A DNA stretch of 64,000 nt from contig LZRT01000066.1 in assembly GCA_002159075.1 (NCBI GenBank), positions 1 through 64,000 of the forward strand, read 5' to 3'. The stretch's first letter is position 1. Each line of letters begins with the position of its first letter. The notes beneath the pieces were generated by a model, which saw only the letters and a program-made list of their open reading frames with translations, did no database searches and was not told the DNA's origin. Both the position numbers and the translations under genes were made by a program. Shown here in pieces: positions 40,059 to 49,936 of the stretch. This DNA is from Bacillus thermozeamaize (lineage in GTDB: Bacteria > Bacillota > Bacilli > ZCTH02-B2).

Positions 40059-40136
40059 GCCAGTTCCATCCCCTTTGTTTCATGTGATTTCCATGCCATT
40101 TCCTCGCTCCCTCCCTGTCCTAACCAGCCGCTTCGC

Positions 40137-41447
40137 TCACACATATCTCCGGCGTTTGGCAGAAGAGGGAATTCGCATTTCCTCCCGATATTTTGCCACG
40201 GTCCGGCGAGAGAGGCAAATCCCCTCTGCCGACAGCAATTCCGCCAATTTCTGATCCGACAGCGGCTTGCGCTTGTCTTCGCCGTCGATCAGTTCTTTGA
40301 TCCGCAATTTCACCCGCTCAGGCGAGATCTCATCCTCCGTGCCGATGCCGTGTGAAAAAAAGGCCTTGAGCTCAATCAGACCGCGTGGCGTCTGTGCGTA
40401 CTTGCCGCTGGTTGCCCGGCTGACGGTCGACTCGTGCATGCCCAGCTTGTCAGCCACTTGCCTTAGGGTCAACGGACGCAAATAGGCCTTGCCTTTTTCA
40501 AGAAAGTCCCGCTGCTCCTCAACGAGGCACTCCACGACGCGGTAAAGGGTCAGCCGCCGCTGCTCGATGCTCTTGGCGATCCAGAGTGCCGCATTCAGCT
40601 TTTCCCGCAGGTAGCTGGCAACCTGCTCATCGGCATGTTGGATCATCTGATGGTAGGCCGGGTTGATCCGAAAGTGAGGCAACCAATGATCCAGGAGGAT
40701 GACCACATATTCTCCGTTCACCTTTTCAATCTGCACATCCGGAATCAAGTACCGCGGGGCTTCCGCGCTATACGCCAGCCCGGGATGCGGGTTTAAAGAC
40801 TGGATCCGGTCATAGGCTCGCTGAATCGCTCCCGGTGACACACCATACCACTGGGCAAGCTGCTGAATTTTTCCCTGCGCCAGCTCCTCCAGGGATTCTT
40901 CCACCAAGCGCATGGCCAGCCAATCATCGGGAGCCAGGCGACGCAATTGAAGGAGGAGGCATTCCTTGAGATCCCTGGCGCACACCCCAGGGGGATCCAT
41001 CTGCTGCAAACAGGCGATGGCTTCCTCAATCTTCGCTTCCGGCACTCCCGCACAGGCTGCCGCTTCTGTGACCGAGATATCCAGGTATCCTCGTTCATCC
41101 ACATTGCCGATCAGAAATCTGCCGATCTGTTGTATCTCGTCAGACAGCGGGAACTCCAATAGCTGGGCCTCGAGCCGCTCTTGCAGCGTGGCTTCCGCGG
41201 ACAACACCTGATTGAACCAGTTCCGTTCTTCTGTCTGCGTTCTCGATGATTCAACCGGAACATCGTGAATGTACTGGTACAGCCCCTCCAGTTCGATCAG
41301 CGGATTTTCCATCTGTTGCTCGTGTAAATATTCTAATAGTTCAAGGGATGAGAACTGGAGGATTTCAATCGCTTGCCGCAGCTGGGGAGTGAGGGTCAAT
41401 TTCAGCGTTTGTTCCTGTTTGAGGTTAAAACTCAATTCCATCGCCAT
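40137..41447 (-). CDS. rpoN: RNA polymerase sigma-54 factor (RpoN/SigL)
   Basis: 436 residues. Gln-rich region I (ELSFNLKQEQTLKLTLTPQL), core-binding domain in the middle, helix-turn-helix LRQVADKLGMHESTVSRATSGKY and the RpoN box SRRTVAKYREEM near the C-terminus that reads the -24 element. It needs an AAA+ activator, none of which is in the window. ATG 41447 has AGGAG at 5 nt; the GTG 6 nt upstream is less likely. Confidence 0.95.
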   Translation of the reverse strand: MAMELSFNLKQEQTLKLTLTPQLRQAIEILQFSSLELLEYLHEQQMENPLIELEGLYQYIHDVPVESSRTQTEERNWFNQVLSAEATLQERLEAQLLEFPLSDEIQQIGRFLIGNVDERGYLDISVTEAAACAGVPEAKIEEAIACLQQMDPPGVCARDLKECLLLQLRRLAPDDWLAMRLVEESLEELAQGKIQQLAQWYGVSPGAIQRAYDRIQSLNPHPGLAYSAEAPRYLIPDVQIEKVNGEYVVILLDHWLPHFRINPAYHQMIQHADEQVASYLREKLNAALWIAKSIEQRRLTLYRVVECLVEEQRDFLEKGKAYLRPLTLRQVADKLGMHESTVSRATSGKYAQTPRGLIELKAFFSHGIGTEDEISPERVKLRIKELIDGEDKRKPLSDQKLAELLSAEGICLSRRTVAKYREEMRIPSSAKRRRYV

Positions 41448-41566
41448 AGTCACTCCTGGTTTCTAAAGCGCTTCCATTTTTGAAACCAGTACTTCCCCTC
41501 CTCCTTTTCATCAATTGTCTTTATATATTTTCAGTATACACGGGAACAGGGCTGTCTGGGTACCCC

Positions 41567-41595
41567 TTGCAACTTGAAAAATTCCTTGTTATAAT
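41567..41595 (+). promoter_or_regulatory. Promoter of tRNA-Arg
   Basis: -35 TTGCAA (41567-41572), 17-bp spacer, -10 TATAAT (41590-41595), ending 19 nt before the mature tRNA. Confidence 0.75.
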
Positions 41596-41614
41596 GGTGT
41601 TGTTCTTTCGGGAT

Positions 41615-41689
41615 GCGCTCGTAGCTCAGCGGATAGAGCACTGGCCTCCGGAGCCAGGAGCGGGGGTTCGATTCCCTCCGAGCGCGCCA
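41615..41689 (+). tRNA. tRNA-Arg (anticodon CCG)
   Basis: Acceptor GCGCTCG pairs with CGAGCGC; discriminator G then encoded CCA. Anticodon stem CTGGC/GCCAG with loop CTCCGGA gives anticodon CCG (41648-41650), reading CGG codons. T-arm contains GGTTCGATTCC. A tRNA-Arg next to clpP is conserved in Bacillus. Confidence 0.96.
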
Positions 41690-41843
41690 TTTTATTTACT
41701 AGGAGAACAAGCTGTCCTGTCTCATGGGATAGCTTTTTTATTTTTTCGCCGGTTTGACCCGGCGAAATCTTGCATTTACAATAAGGGCAAAGCAGCCTTC
41801 TTGCAAGTGATACCTATCTATGAAAAGGAAAGGGAGAGCGCGG

Positions 41844-42437
41844 ATGCATCTCATTCCCACCGTCATCGAACAGACCAATCGCGGCGAGAGAGCTTACGAC
41901 ATCTACTCGCGATTGCTGAAAGATCGGATTATCTTTCTCGGAACGCCGATTGACGATTTGGTAGCCAACAGCGTCGTGGCCCAGCTGCTGTTTCTGCAGG
42001 CTGAAGATCCAGACAAGGACATCTACCTTTACATCAACAGTCCTGGAGGAGTCATTACTGCGGGGATGGCCATTTACGACACCATGCAGTACATCAAGCC
42101 GGATGTCTCCACCATTTGCATCGGCATGGCCGCCTCGATGGGCGCTTTCCTCCTGGCCGCCGGGGCCAAGGGAAAACGGTTCGCCCTGCCCAACAGCGAA
42201 GTGATGATCCACCAGCCGCTGGGAGGCGCGCGCGGCCAGGCGACAGACATTGAGATTCACGCCAGGCACATTTTGAAGATGCGGGATCGCCTCAATCGGA
42301 TTCTCTCGGAAAACACAGGCCAGCCGTTGGAAGTCATCGAACGGGATACCGACCGGGATTTCTTCATGTCCGCGGAAGAAGCCAAAAAGTATGGTCTGAT
42401 CGATGAGATCATCACCTCGGCACCCCGTTCCGAGTAA
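41844..42437 (+). CDS. clpP: ATP-dependent Clp protease proteolytic subunit
   Basis: Forms the two-ring serine protease core that works with ClpX or ClpC. 197 residues. Catalytic Ser in [11 protein letters not shown], His in [12 protein letters not shown] and Asp in [12 protein letters not shown]-terminal loop [21 protein letters not shown] is as in Bacillus. ATG 41844 follows AGGGAG; upstream in-frame ATG is not conserved. tmRNA-tagged proteins made by this cell are expected substrates. Confidence 0.97.
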   Translation: MHLIPTVIEQTNRGERAYDIYSRLLKDRIIFLGTPIDDLVANSVVAQLLFLQAEDPDKDIYLYINSPGGVITAGMAIYDTMQYIKPDVSTICIGMAASMGAFLLAAGAKGKRFALPNSEVMIHQPLGGARGQATDIEIHARHILKMRDRLNRILSENTGQPLEVIERDTDRDFFMSAEEAKKYGLIDEIITSAPRSE

Positions 42438-42441
42438 AACG

Positions 42442-42478
42442 AAAAAATCACCCTTGTCATGAACAGGGGTGATTTTTT
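42442..42478. terminator. Bidirectional terminator between clpP and the HPr gene
   Basis: A-run and T-run flank the stem ATCACCC/GGGTGAT with extra pairing toward the loop, giving a terminator for the convergent clpP and HPr genes. Confidence 0.85.
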
Positions 42479-42542
42479 CACTTTCATGGAAGCGTTCTCA
42501 TAAATCGGCACACGGACAATGGCTGTCAACTTCAAGTCATGT

Positions 42543-42806
42543 TCAATCCTCTTTTGAAATCATGACAGCCAGCGACTCAACGGCCTGTGCCGCATCCGGC
42601 CCCTCCGCTTCGATGGTCACGCTGGTTCCCTGATTGATGGCCAGACTCATCACGCCCATGATGCTCTTGGCGCTCACTCGCTTGTCTTCCATCACAAGGT
42701 AAATGTCGGAGGAAAAGCGGTTGGCTTCCTGAACAAAGAGGGCAGCGGGCCGAGCGTGCAGCCCGTTTCTTAACTTCACCACCACCTCTTTGGTATACAA
42801 TCCCAT
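42543..42806 (-). CDS. HPr-family phosphocarrier protein in the crh position
   Basis: 87 residues. The catalytic His is present at residue 17 in NGLHARPA (His15 of HPr), and the regulatory Ser at residue 48 in SAKSIMGVMSLA (Ser46). The Bacillus gene at this site, crh, has Gln in place of the His. This protein could therefore both carry PTS phosphate and be phosphorylated by HprK, encoded at 56.9 kb. No ptsI follows it. It lies 57 nt after whiA. Confidence 0.92.
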   Translation of the reverse strand: MGLYTKEVVVKLRNGLHARPAALFVQEANRFSSDIYLVMEDKRVSAKSIMGVMSLAINQGTSVTIEAEGPDAAQAVESLAVMISKED

Positions 42807-42862
42807 AACCTCCCACCTATATCATAATCCGTTGCTTTCATTCATCATGATATCAATTCTCA

Positions 42863-43855
42863 TTATAACATATCTTGAGGACATTTTTGGCGGATTCGCG
42901 CCGCGATTTCATCCAATTTTCGCAATCGATGGTTTACCCCTGACTTGCTCATCGCCCCCCCAGGCAACTGCTGTCCCAATTCGCTGAGACTGAGATCGGG
43001 ATGGGCCAATCGCGCCTCGGCCACTTCGCGCAATTTTGGGGGAAGGTTTTCCAGGCCCCATACCTTCTCAATCAGCCGGATGTTGGCTACCTGCTTCATA
43101 GAAGCCTGAATGGTCTTGTTCAGGTTGGCCGTCTCACAGTTGACCAGCCGATTCACCGAATTGCGCATATCTTTGACAATCCGCACATCTTCAAAATGCA
43201 ACAGCGCCTGATGCGCGCCGATGACATTCAGGAAGGCGGTGATCTTCTCCCCTTCTTTCATGTACAGGACGTAACTGTTTTTCCGTTCGATGCATTTGGC
43301 GTTCACATCAAATTGGTTGGCCAGTTCACTCAGTTGCTGGCACAGGCTTTCTGAAAAACAACTGATTTCCAGGTGGTATGAATTGCGTTCAGGGTTGTTG
43401 ACCGAACCGCCTGCCAGAAAAGCCCCTCGCAGAAAGGCCCGTTTGCAACAGTTTTTCCGGATGATCTTCGGGTCGATGCCGCTGACGATGATCAGCCGGT
43501 TGTTGCTATCGCGAACCAGGCCCAGATCCAGCAGGATATCCCGCTGATCACTGGATGAACCGGCGGCTTCCTTTCCCCGGGAAATGGGAATCCGAACAAT
43601 GTAGACGTTGTTTTTTTTCAACTGGGCCTTTTTCCGGATCAACACTTCCGCTTGAATGCGGTAGGCACGTTTGACAAGGGTGTAGATGCGCCGGGCAATG
43701 GCCGCGTTTTCCGTCTGAATGTCCATGGTCTGGCGGCTTCCCGCGAATCGCATGCTGCCGTTCATCCTTACCAGGGCGCTCAATTCTGCACGCTGGCAAC
43801 AGGGTTTGCTCTCGATCTGGGTCAATTCTTTTTTGGTTTCTGCTGCGAATGACAT
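42863..43855 (-). CDS. whiA: WhiA-type DNA-binding protein
   Basis: 330 residues. N-terminal LAGLIDADG-like domain with [23 protein letters not shown] and C-terminal helix-turn-helix with [27 protein letters not shown]. In Firmicutes it supports cell division and chromosome segregation. Start 43855 ([11 protein letters not shown]) has GGGGGTG upstream. Part of the conserved rapZ-yvcK-whiA run. Confidence 0.95.
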   Translation of the reverse strand: MSFAAETKKELTQIESKPCCQRAELSALVRMNGSMRFAGSRQTMDIQTENAAIARRIYTLVKRAYRIQAEVLIRKKAQLKKNNVYIVRIPISRGKEAAGSSSDQRDILLDLGLVRDSNNRLIIVSGIDPKIIRKNCCKRAFLRGAFLAGGSVNNPERNSYHLEISCFSESLCQQLSELANQFDVNAKCIERKNSYVLYMKEGEKITAFLNVIGAHQALLHFEDVRIVKDMRNSVNRLVNCETANLNKTIQASMKQVANIRLIEKVWGLENLPPKLREVAEARLAHPDLSLSELGQQLPGGAMSKSGVNHRLRKLDEIAARIRQKCPQDML

Positions 43856-43908
43856 GCTGGCACCCCCGCTGGCCACCAGGTCAGGTGGCATGATCCCGGT
43901 TGGATTCC

Positions 43909-44886
43909 TCAGTTGCGCCGGTTTTCAAGCCATTGTTTCAGCGCTTGTTCAATCAGATCGCCCAACCGGTTGGCGTTGTGACGGAGATACGTTTCATAAC
44001 TGATCAGATTATCGGCAATCACCTGATACCCCATGGCGGCCAGGGCTTCCACCGCCGGTTCGACCGGATAGGATCCCTTTTCTGCATACTGGCGGGCAAT
44101 GGAAGGCGGCAACTCGGCACAGTTGACAATCACCAGATCAAAGAGGTTGTTGCCAACGTGCTCGTCAAACACTTTCAGGTGATCGACCGCATTCAGTCCG
44201 TCTGTTTCCCCCGGCTGCGTCATCAGGTTACAGACAAAGATTTTCAAGGCGGACGATCTTCGCACCGCCTCCACAAGCCCTTTGACCAACAGGTTAGGCA
44301 GGAGGCTGGTGTACAGGCTGCCTGGCCCGACAATCAGACAGTCTGCATCCATGATCTCCTTGACCGCCTCTTCGTTGGCAGCAACATCGCCGGGGATCAG
44401 CTCAAGCCGCTGAATCCTTTTTCCGGCAAGCGGAATCTGGGACTCTCCCACCACCTCCGTGCCGTCCGTCATGGTCGCCTTCAGGACGACCGCTTGGTTG
44501 CTGGCAGGCAGCACTTTCCCCTTGACAGCCAGGACACGGCTCAATTCCTTGATCCCCTTCACAAAATCGCCGGTCACGTCGTTCAAAGCCGCCAGCAGCA
44601 AATTTCCCAGGCTGTGGCCAATCAACCCTTCTCCCTGCTTGAAACGGTACTGCAGCATCTTCTCCAGGAGCGGTTCCGTATCAGCCAGGGCCACCAGCAC
44701 ATTGCGAATGTCTCCCGGCGGCAACATGTTCAGATCGGTGCGCAACCGCCCCGAACTGCCTCCATCATCTCCTACCGTGACCACGGCCGTCAAATGCCAG
44801 TTGCGGTATTTGAGGCCGCGCAACATCGTAGAAAGACCGGTTCCCCCGCCGATTGCCACCACTTTGGGGCAGACAGGTTCCTTCAT
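43909..44886 (-). CDS. yvcK: Gluconeogenesis factor / YvcK family (CofD-like)
   Basis: 325 residues. CofD/YvcK fold: N-terminal [33 protein letters not shown], and [15 protein letters not shown] that binds UDP-sugars. In Bacillus it is needed for growth on gluconeogenic carbon and for normal cell shape through PBP1 localisation. Middle gene of rapZ-yvcK-whiA; a 136-nt gap separates it from rapZ. Confidence 0.95.
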   Translation of the reverse strand: MKEPVCPKVVAIGGGTGLSTMLRGLKYRNWHLTAVVTVGDDGGSSGRLRTDLNMLPPGDIRNVLVALADTEPLLEKMLQYRFKQGEGLIGHSLGNLLLAALNDVTGDFVKGIKELSRVLAVKGKVLPASNQAVVLKATMTDGTEVVGESQIPLAGKRIQRLELIPGDVAANEEAVKEIMDADCLIVGPGSLYTSLLPNLLVKGLVEAVRRSSALKIFVCNLMTQPGETDGLNAVDHLKVFDEHVGNNLFDLVIVNCAELPPSIARQYAEKGSYPVEPAVEALAAMGYQVIADNLISYETYLRHNANRLGDLIEQALKQWLENRRN

Positions 44887-45022
44887 TCTCCCAACGCCTT
44901 TCTCAGGATGTTCTTTTTGTCAAATCTTTATAAACTCTTTATATTTGTGGGTGACTCCGTTTATACGTTCATTTATCCGTTATATGATTCGTTGTTCTAA
45001 GCATTTTTCGTTCTCTGGCCCA

Positions 45023-45904
45023 TCAACCCTCTTTCAGCACATCTTTGTGAATATCGCGATGCTCCACGCGCGCATCATAGTGCCGTTCCCGCAACAGTTT
45101 CCCGATATACTCCGCGATGGCCACGGACCTGTGCCGTCCGCCTGTGCAACCGATTCCGATCACCAATTGGCTTTTCCCTTCCCTGGCATAAAGCGGCAAC
45201 AAGTAGAGGAGAAAATCGCTGAGCCGCCCCAGGTAGGCGTCGACCCCTTCCGACTCCATGACAAACCGGTATACCGGCTCGTCTTTTCCGGAAAGGGCAC
45301 GCAGGGACTCTTCGTAGTATGGATTGGGCAGAAATCGGACGTCAAATACCAGGTCGGCATCCATCGGCACGCCAAACTTAAAACCGAAGGACAACACATG
45401 GATCGCCAGCCGTTCCTCTTCTCTGGAAATGAGGATACTGGCCAGCTTGTCCCTTAATTCGCGGGGTTTCAAGCGGCTGGTGTCGATGATCAAGTGAGCC
45501 TGCTCCTTGATCGCCTGCAGTTTTTTCCGCTCAAGCTGGATGCCCTCCAATGGGGAACCGGCCGCAGCCAAAGGATGGCGCCGTCTCGTCTCCTTGTAGC
45601 GACGAACCAGCGTCTGATCGTCAGCGTCCAGAAAAAGAATCTGGAGGCGCAGATAGTCCATCTGTTTCAATACGTCCAATGCCTCAGAAAGGGCAGAAAA
45701 AAATTCCCCCCCTCGCAGGTCGATCACCAGCGCCGCCTTGCCAATCTTCCCGCCTGATTGCTGCAGGATTTCGGCAAATTTTGGAATCAGAACCGGCGGC
45801 AAATTATCCACACAAAAAAAGCCCAGGTCTTCCAGGCTTTGGACAGCGACCGTTTTCCCGGCGCCTGACATGCCGGTTACAATCACCAGCTCCACCGTTT
45901 GCAT
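45023..45904 (-). CDS. rapZ: RNase adapter protein RapZ (YvcJ family nucleotide-binding protein)
   Basis: 293 residues. Walker A GMSGAGKT at about residues 11-18, Walker B-like VIDLRGGEF and C-terminal GIGCTGGRHRSVAIAEY. In Bacillus (YvcJ) it hydrolyses GTP and is linked to competence and carbon control; the RNA-adapter role is known from E. coli. Follows the Nudix gene by 58 nt. Confidence 0.94.
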   Translation of the reverse strand: MQTVELVIVTGMSGAGKTVAVQSLEDLGFFCVDNLPPVLIPKFAEILQQSGGKIGKAALVIDLRGGEFFSALSEALDVLKQMDYLRLQILFLDADDQTLVRRYKETRRRHPLAAAGSPLEGIQLERKKLQAIKEQAHLIIDTSRLKPRELRDKLASILISREEERLAIHVLSFGFKFGVPMDADLVFDVRFLPNPYYEESLRALSGKDEPVYRFVMESEGVDAYLGRLSDFLLYLLPLYAREGKSQLVIGIGCTGGRHRSVAIAEYIGKLLRERHYDARVEHRDIHKDVLKEG

Positions 45905-45962
45905 CTTGCAAACACCTCACTTCCCGCACAGGAGGTCAGCACCAAACCAACCGCCACGCCAT

Positions 45963-46445
45963 TCAAGAGGAGGCGCAAAGGCATTCTTGCGTATCGTGCA
46001 GATGGTAATCCAAAAGCTGGAAATCAGGCGTGTAATGAAAACGCCCGACCAGCAGCCGATCATGGTTTAACACCTGTTTGATAAACAGGCGATCCCCTTC
46101 CGGCATGGGCAGTTGATCCAGCATCGAGATGGGATGCCATTGCAGCAGACCTTCCTGAGAATGGACCAGCATCTCACCGGCCGCTTCTTGCGCAAGAAAG
46201 AGAAAAAGCATCCATTCATGCTGGAACATCCCTTCTTCTTCCATCACCATGGTAAAAACGCCCCGCAATTGGGGAGAAATCAGTTCCAGCCCCGTTTCCT
46301 CTTTATATTCTCGATGCACGGTATCGATGACCGTCTCGGCAGGTTCCATTTTGCCCCCCGGGCAAGTCCACCATCCGCGCCTTGGTTTTTGCAGCAAAAG
46401 TACCTGATCGTTCCGGCGATAAAGACAAGTTGCCACACGCTGCAC
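45963..46445 (-). CDS. Nudix hydrolase (YvcI-like)
   Basis: 160 residues. Complete Nudix box: GGKMEPAETVIDTVHREY continuing to KEETGLEL. Such enzymes cleave nucleoside diphosphate derivatives, possibly 8-oxo-dGTP. Conserved location next to rapZ. GTG start with an AGGTGA site. In Bacillus trxB lies between this gene and the TPR gene; it is missing here. Confidence 0.9.
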   Translation of the reverse strand: MQRVATCLYRRNDQVLLLQKPRRGWWTCPGGKMEPAETVIDTVHREYKEETGLELISPQLRGVFTMVMEEEGMFQHEWMLFLFLAQEAAGEMLVHSQEGLLQWHPISMLDQLPMPEGDRLFIKQVLNHDRLLVGRFHYTPDFQLLDYHLHDTQECLCASS

Positions 46446-46512
46446 CCTGTTTCACCTCATCTTATGGAAGGATACATCGAAGACAGATCGCTTGGCAGGG
46501 CAGACGGCAAAA

Positions 46513-48120
46513 TCAATCCGGCTGGCGGAGGTAAAAACGGATCGTCTGCGCATGCTTGGCCAGTGTGCTGACGGATACCTGGTAGGATGTCGCCACTTCC
46601 CGCTGCGTCACCGCTTCGCCAAAGTGCTTCCGCGTCAAATATTCCACAGCGGCACTCCATCCTTCCGGTTTGTGCAGGCGAGGGAGGTGTGGATAAACCC
46701 TCAGCAGAAAACTGATCCAGATATGCCGAGCCTCCGACACATAGCCAGGCGCATGCCGTGAAAAGCGCTGCGACACCCTTTCCAAAACGGCCTGATACGG
46801 TTGCACATGCACGCCCTCGACCGGCTCACCGAGGAAGGCGAGGAGAAACTGGGCAACACGTTTTAATGTGCTCGCCTCTTCCGGGTTTTTCAAGTACTGC
46901 TTCAATGTCAGGATGGCTTCCTGATCGCCAATCGATCCCAGAACCTGGAGAATTTGCAGCTTCATCTCATCATGGCCAAATCGCAATCCCCAGTGAAGCA
47001 TCGCCCTGAGCCAAGGATACTGGACATGCGTCTGTTCAGACCATGAAGCAGAGGGAATGCGGCGCAACTGTTCAATCGGCAGGTGGTACTGATAAGGGAG
47101 GAGGGGCAGCTTGTGGGAATGCAGCTCCTCCATCACGCGCAAGTAAAAACGCGGAACAGGAGATTGCGGATCCCTCTGCGCGACGGTATTCCACCACTTG
47201 ATCGCCTCTTCATAGCGTCCCGTGTTGGCCGCAGCCACCGCGGTATAGTGATAGAGGCAGATATCGTCCACGACACCCAGCGCAATCAATTGCCGAAAGC
47301 GCCGGTATGCCGCCTCGTGTTCACCCAGGATTCCCAGGGTGGTGGCCTGCTTGAACATCTGTTCCACCTGCATCGGGACGATCTTTTTCAGCCGTTCCAA
47401 GACGTTTTGCAGTCCATCACGTTCCTCCAGGTGTCCGTACAACACAGCCAAATTGCATAGCGCATGGACATTTCCGGGGTCTTCTTTCAGCACCGCCTCC
47501 ACCATCTGAAAGGCCGCCCCCAGGTTGCCCTGGTAATAATAAGCGAGGGTCAAGTTGTTGCGAGCCGCAATAAACCCCGGATCCTCTGCCACGATCCGCT
47601 CCAGGAGCTCCGTCGCCTCTGCGAACCGTCCCTCTTCCAAACACAGGCGAGCCCGGTCATGAATGCTGAACAGCAGCGTTTGCTGCCGCGGGCGGACGGT
47701 GCGTGGCGGACGGCCGAGAAATTGGCTGAGCATCTGCAGCATCTCTTCCGCTTCCTGCCTGTACTCCCCGTCCCGGTCCTCTTCCAGATAACGCAGCACG
47801 CATTCCTCGGCCAGCTCGTACTCCTCCAAGTGAGCCCAATTATTGGCCATATAAAAATAACCTTCCGTAAAGTTGGGATCCACTTTTTCCAACACATACT
47901 GGAGGATTTGATTGGAATCCTCAAACAACCCCATTTCCGCCAGAACACCAGCGAGATTGCAGTGATTGACCGGGTTGTCCGGCTCCCGATCAACCGCACG
48001 CTGGAAATATTTCAACGCTTTATTGTAGTTATTCCGGTCGAGGTACTGCAATGCCCGTTCAAAAAAGAAGTTGGCATCCATCTCAACCGGAATGACGTTG
48101 TCGCGGTGTTGTTTTTCCAT
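46513..48120 (-). CDS. TPR-repeat protein with C-terminal helix-turn-helix
   Basis: 535 residues. At least seven tetratricopeptide-like repeats from about 15 to 320 (for example ALKYFQRAVDREPDNPVNHCNLA and ATELLERIVAEDPGF). A middle HEAT-like region follows, and the end has an HTH-like EVATSYQVSVSTLAKHAQTIR. The order resembles Bacillus yvcD. TPRs mediate protein contacts; the C-terminal HTH suggests DNA binding or a cryptic regulatory role. GGAGGG lies 7 nt upstream of the ATG. Confidence 0.85.
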   Translation of the reverse strand: MEKQHRDNVIPVEMDANFFFERALQYLDRNNYNKALKYFQRAVDREPDNPVNHCNLAGVLAEMGLFEDSNQILQYVLEKVDPNFTEGYFYMANNWAHLEEYELAEECVLRYLEEDRDGEYRQEAEEMLQMLSQFLGRPPRTVRPRQQTLLFSIHDRARLCLEEGRFAEATELLERIVAEDPGFIAARNNLTLAYYYQGNLGAAFQMVEAVLKEDPGNVHALCNLAVLYGHLEERDGLQNVLERLKKIVPMQVEQMFKQATTLGILGEHEAAYRRFRQLIALGVVDDICLYHYTAVAAANTGRYEEAIKWWNTVAQRDPQSPVPRFYLRVMEELHSHKLPLLPYQYHLPIEQLRRIPSASWSEQTHVQYPWLRAMLHWGLRFGHDEMKLQILQVLGSIGDQEAILTLKQYLKNPEEASTLKRVAQFLLAFLGEPVEGVHVQPYQAVLERVSQRFSRHAPGYVSEARHIWISFLLRVYPHLPRLHKPEGWSAAVEYLTRKHFGEAVTQREVATSYQVSVSTLAKHAQTIRFYLRQPD

Positions 48121-48186
48121 ATGTCCCTCCGTGTCCCAATCGGGCCCTGTTCTTGCTTCATTATATCATACGCTTTTTTGAAGTTC

Positions 48187-48219
48187 ACAAAAAAAGAGCG
48201 GAACCATGTATCCGCTCTC
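48187..48219 (-). terminator. Intrinsic terminator after prs
   Basis: Minus strand: GAGCGG/CCGCTC stem with a 10-nt loop and a run of at least seven T residues. It ends the his-prs transcript. A TATAAT 40 nt further on likely belongs to the TPR gene. Confidence 0.85.
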
Positions 48220-48237
48220 GCAAAAATGCGCGCTGAC

Positions 48238-49191
48238 CTATACCTTTTGAATCCGGAAAAGACTGCTGATGGAACCCCCTTCTTCGATCAAATGGATGCC
48301 TTTGGCCAACAACTGTGCGACGGAGAGGACGACAAACCGGTCCGAACAGTTGGCAGGCAAGGGCAACGTGTCCGTAACGACCACTTCCCTTATCCAGGGA
48401 TGCTCGAGGCGCTTGACCGCGTCATCAGAAAACACAGCGTGCGTCGCGCAGATATAGGCTGGGTTGGCTCCTTTTTCCCGCAGCCCTTCCACTACGTTGA
48501 CAATGGTTCCCCCCGTATCGATCATGTCTTCAATGATGATCGGCGTCCGCCCGGCCACCTCGCCGATGACATGCGTGATTTTGGACTGATTATGGGCAGG
48601 CCGGCTCTTGATCATAATGGCAAAGGGAGCTCCCATGGCGGCCGCCAACTTTTCGGCCGTTTTGGCCCTTCCCGCGTCCGGCGAGACGATCACGGGATTT
48701 TCAATCTGCTTGCTGACCAGATAATCGCACAGCATGTCTAGAGCCGTCAGATGATCCACAGGGATGTTGAAGAAACCTTGGATCGCAGGGGCGTGCAGAT
48801 CGATGGTCACAATCCGGTGCACCCCGACCGTTGTCAGGACATCGGCCACCATTTTGGCCGAAATCGGTTCGCGCGGGGCATCTTTTTTTTCTTGCCGCGC
48901 ATACCCATAGTAAGGGATCACCGCTGTAATGCTGCGTGCCGAAGCCCGCTTTGCGGCATCCACCATGACCAGAAGCTCCACAAAATGTTCGTTGATCGGA
49001 TGGGAAAACGACTGAACCAAGAAGACATCCGTTCCCCGAATGCTTTCTTCGTAATGAACGTATATCTCCCCGCTTTTGAAACGTGAGATCTGTACCTTTC
49101 CTAAAGGAATTTTCAAGTGCCTGACGATCTGTTCAGACAAGCGTGGGTTGGATGTCCCTGAGAACACCCGAAACGCACGATTCTCCTGCAT
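48238..49191 (-). CDS. prs: Ribose-phosphate pyrophosphokinase
   Basis: Makes PRPP from ribose-5-phosphate and ATP. 317 residues. Seen: FSGTSNPRLSEQI, the flexible-loop YYGYARQEKKDAPREPISAK, divalent cation site VTIDLHAPAIQGFF and the PRPP loop IIEDMIDTGGTI. It follows hisI by about 35 nt, with no terminator between, so it is probably the last gene of the his operon, supplying PRPP for HisG. Start 49191 is 12 nt after GGAGG, a long spacing. Possibly one of two prs copies in the genome. Confidence 0.95.
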   Translation of the reverse strand: MQENRAFRVFSGTSNPRLSEQIVRHLKIPLGKVQISRFKSGEIYVHYEESIRGTDVFLVQSFSHPINEHFVELLVMVDAAKRASARSITAVIPYYGYARQEKKDAPREPISAKMVADVLTTVGVHRIVTIDLHAPAIQGFFNIPVDHLTALDMLCDYLVSKQIENPVIVSPDAGRAKTAEKLAAAMGAPFAIMIKSRPAHNQSKITHVIGEVAGRTPIIIEDMIDTGGTIVNVVEGLREKGANPAYICATHAVFSDDAVKRLEHPWIREVVVTDTLPLPANCSDRFVVLSVAQLLAKGIHLIEEGGSISSLFRIQKV

Positions 49192-49225
49192 TTGAAAGAG
49201 GTTCCTCCTTAAGTATTGTTCCGGC

Positions 49226-49906
49226 TCAAGTCTTGTCCTGAGCCTTGCCGCCCTGATGCCGCTCTGCCAGTTCCTGCAACACATCATCCAGGGGCAGCCG
49301 TTGTTCCCGCATAAGGACAAGAAGATGGTAGATCAGATCGCTGATTTCCCAGCGCAATTCCTTCGCGTCGCGGTTTTTGGCGGCGATGATCACTTCGGCC
49401 GCCTCTTCGCCCACTTTTTTCAGGATCTTGTCCAATCCTTTTTCAAAGAGGTAGGTGGTATAGGCCCCCTCAGGCCGCTCTGCATCCCGGGCCGCTATCA
49501 CCGCTTCCAGATGGTTGAGGATGGCAAAACGCTCTGGCTCCGATTCTTTGGAAAGCGAAGAAAACGTCTCGGCAAGCGGACGTGAAAAGCAGCTGTATGT
49601 GCCCTCATGGCAAGCCGGTCCGGACTGCTCCACCAGGACCAGCAGCGTATCCCGGTCGCAGTCCACGCGGATCTCCCGCACGCGCTGTACATGCCCGGAC
49701 GTTTCCCCTTTTTGCCACAACCGCTGGCGCGACCGGCTCCAGAACCAAGTGTTTCCTGTCTCAATCGTTTTTTTCAGCGATTCCCGGTTCATATACGCCA
49801 GCATCAATACCGCCTTGCTCTGGACATCCTGTACAATCACAGGGATGAGCCCTTGCTCGTTCCAGCGCAGGTTGTCCAATTCGTTCGGTTGCACCACCGC
49901 ACTCAT
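49226..49906 (-). CDS. hisI: Bifunctional phosphoribosyl-AMP cyclohydrolase / phosphoribosyl-ATP pyrophosphatase
   Basis: Steps 2 and 3 of histidine synthesis. 226 residues: HisI domain (about 1-115) with [19 protein letters not shown] and [20 protein letters not shown], which hold the metal cysteines; HisE domain (about 130-215) with [28 protein letters not shown] abuts the ATG; a GTG 9 nt inside is an alternative. It is downstream of hisF. Confidence 0.95.
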   Translation of the reverse strand: MSAVVQPNELDNLRWNEQGLIPVIVQDVQSKAVLMLAYMNRESLKKTIETGNTWFWSRSRQRLWQKGETSGHVQRVREIRVDCDRDTLLVLVEQSGPACHEGTYSCFSRPLAETFSSLSKESEPERFAILNHLEAVIAARDAERPEGAYTTYLFEKGLDKILKKVGEEAAEVIIAAKNRDAKELRWEISDLIYHLLVLMREQRLPLDDVLQELAERHQGGKAQDKT

Positions 49907-49936
49907 CTCCTCATCCAGACCCTGAAAACCTCTTGC

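Noticed and set aside
42543-42806. Crh
   Set aside because: Location fits crh, but residue 17 is His (NGLHARPA), not the Gln that defines Crh; recorded as an HPr-family protein.
44887-45022. Small RNA or extra gene between yvcK and rapZ
   Set aside because: An AT-rich stretch with a TTGACA but no matching -10 at good spacing, no hairpin and no open frame.
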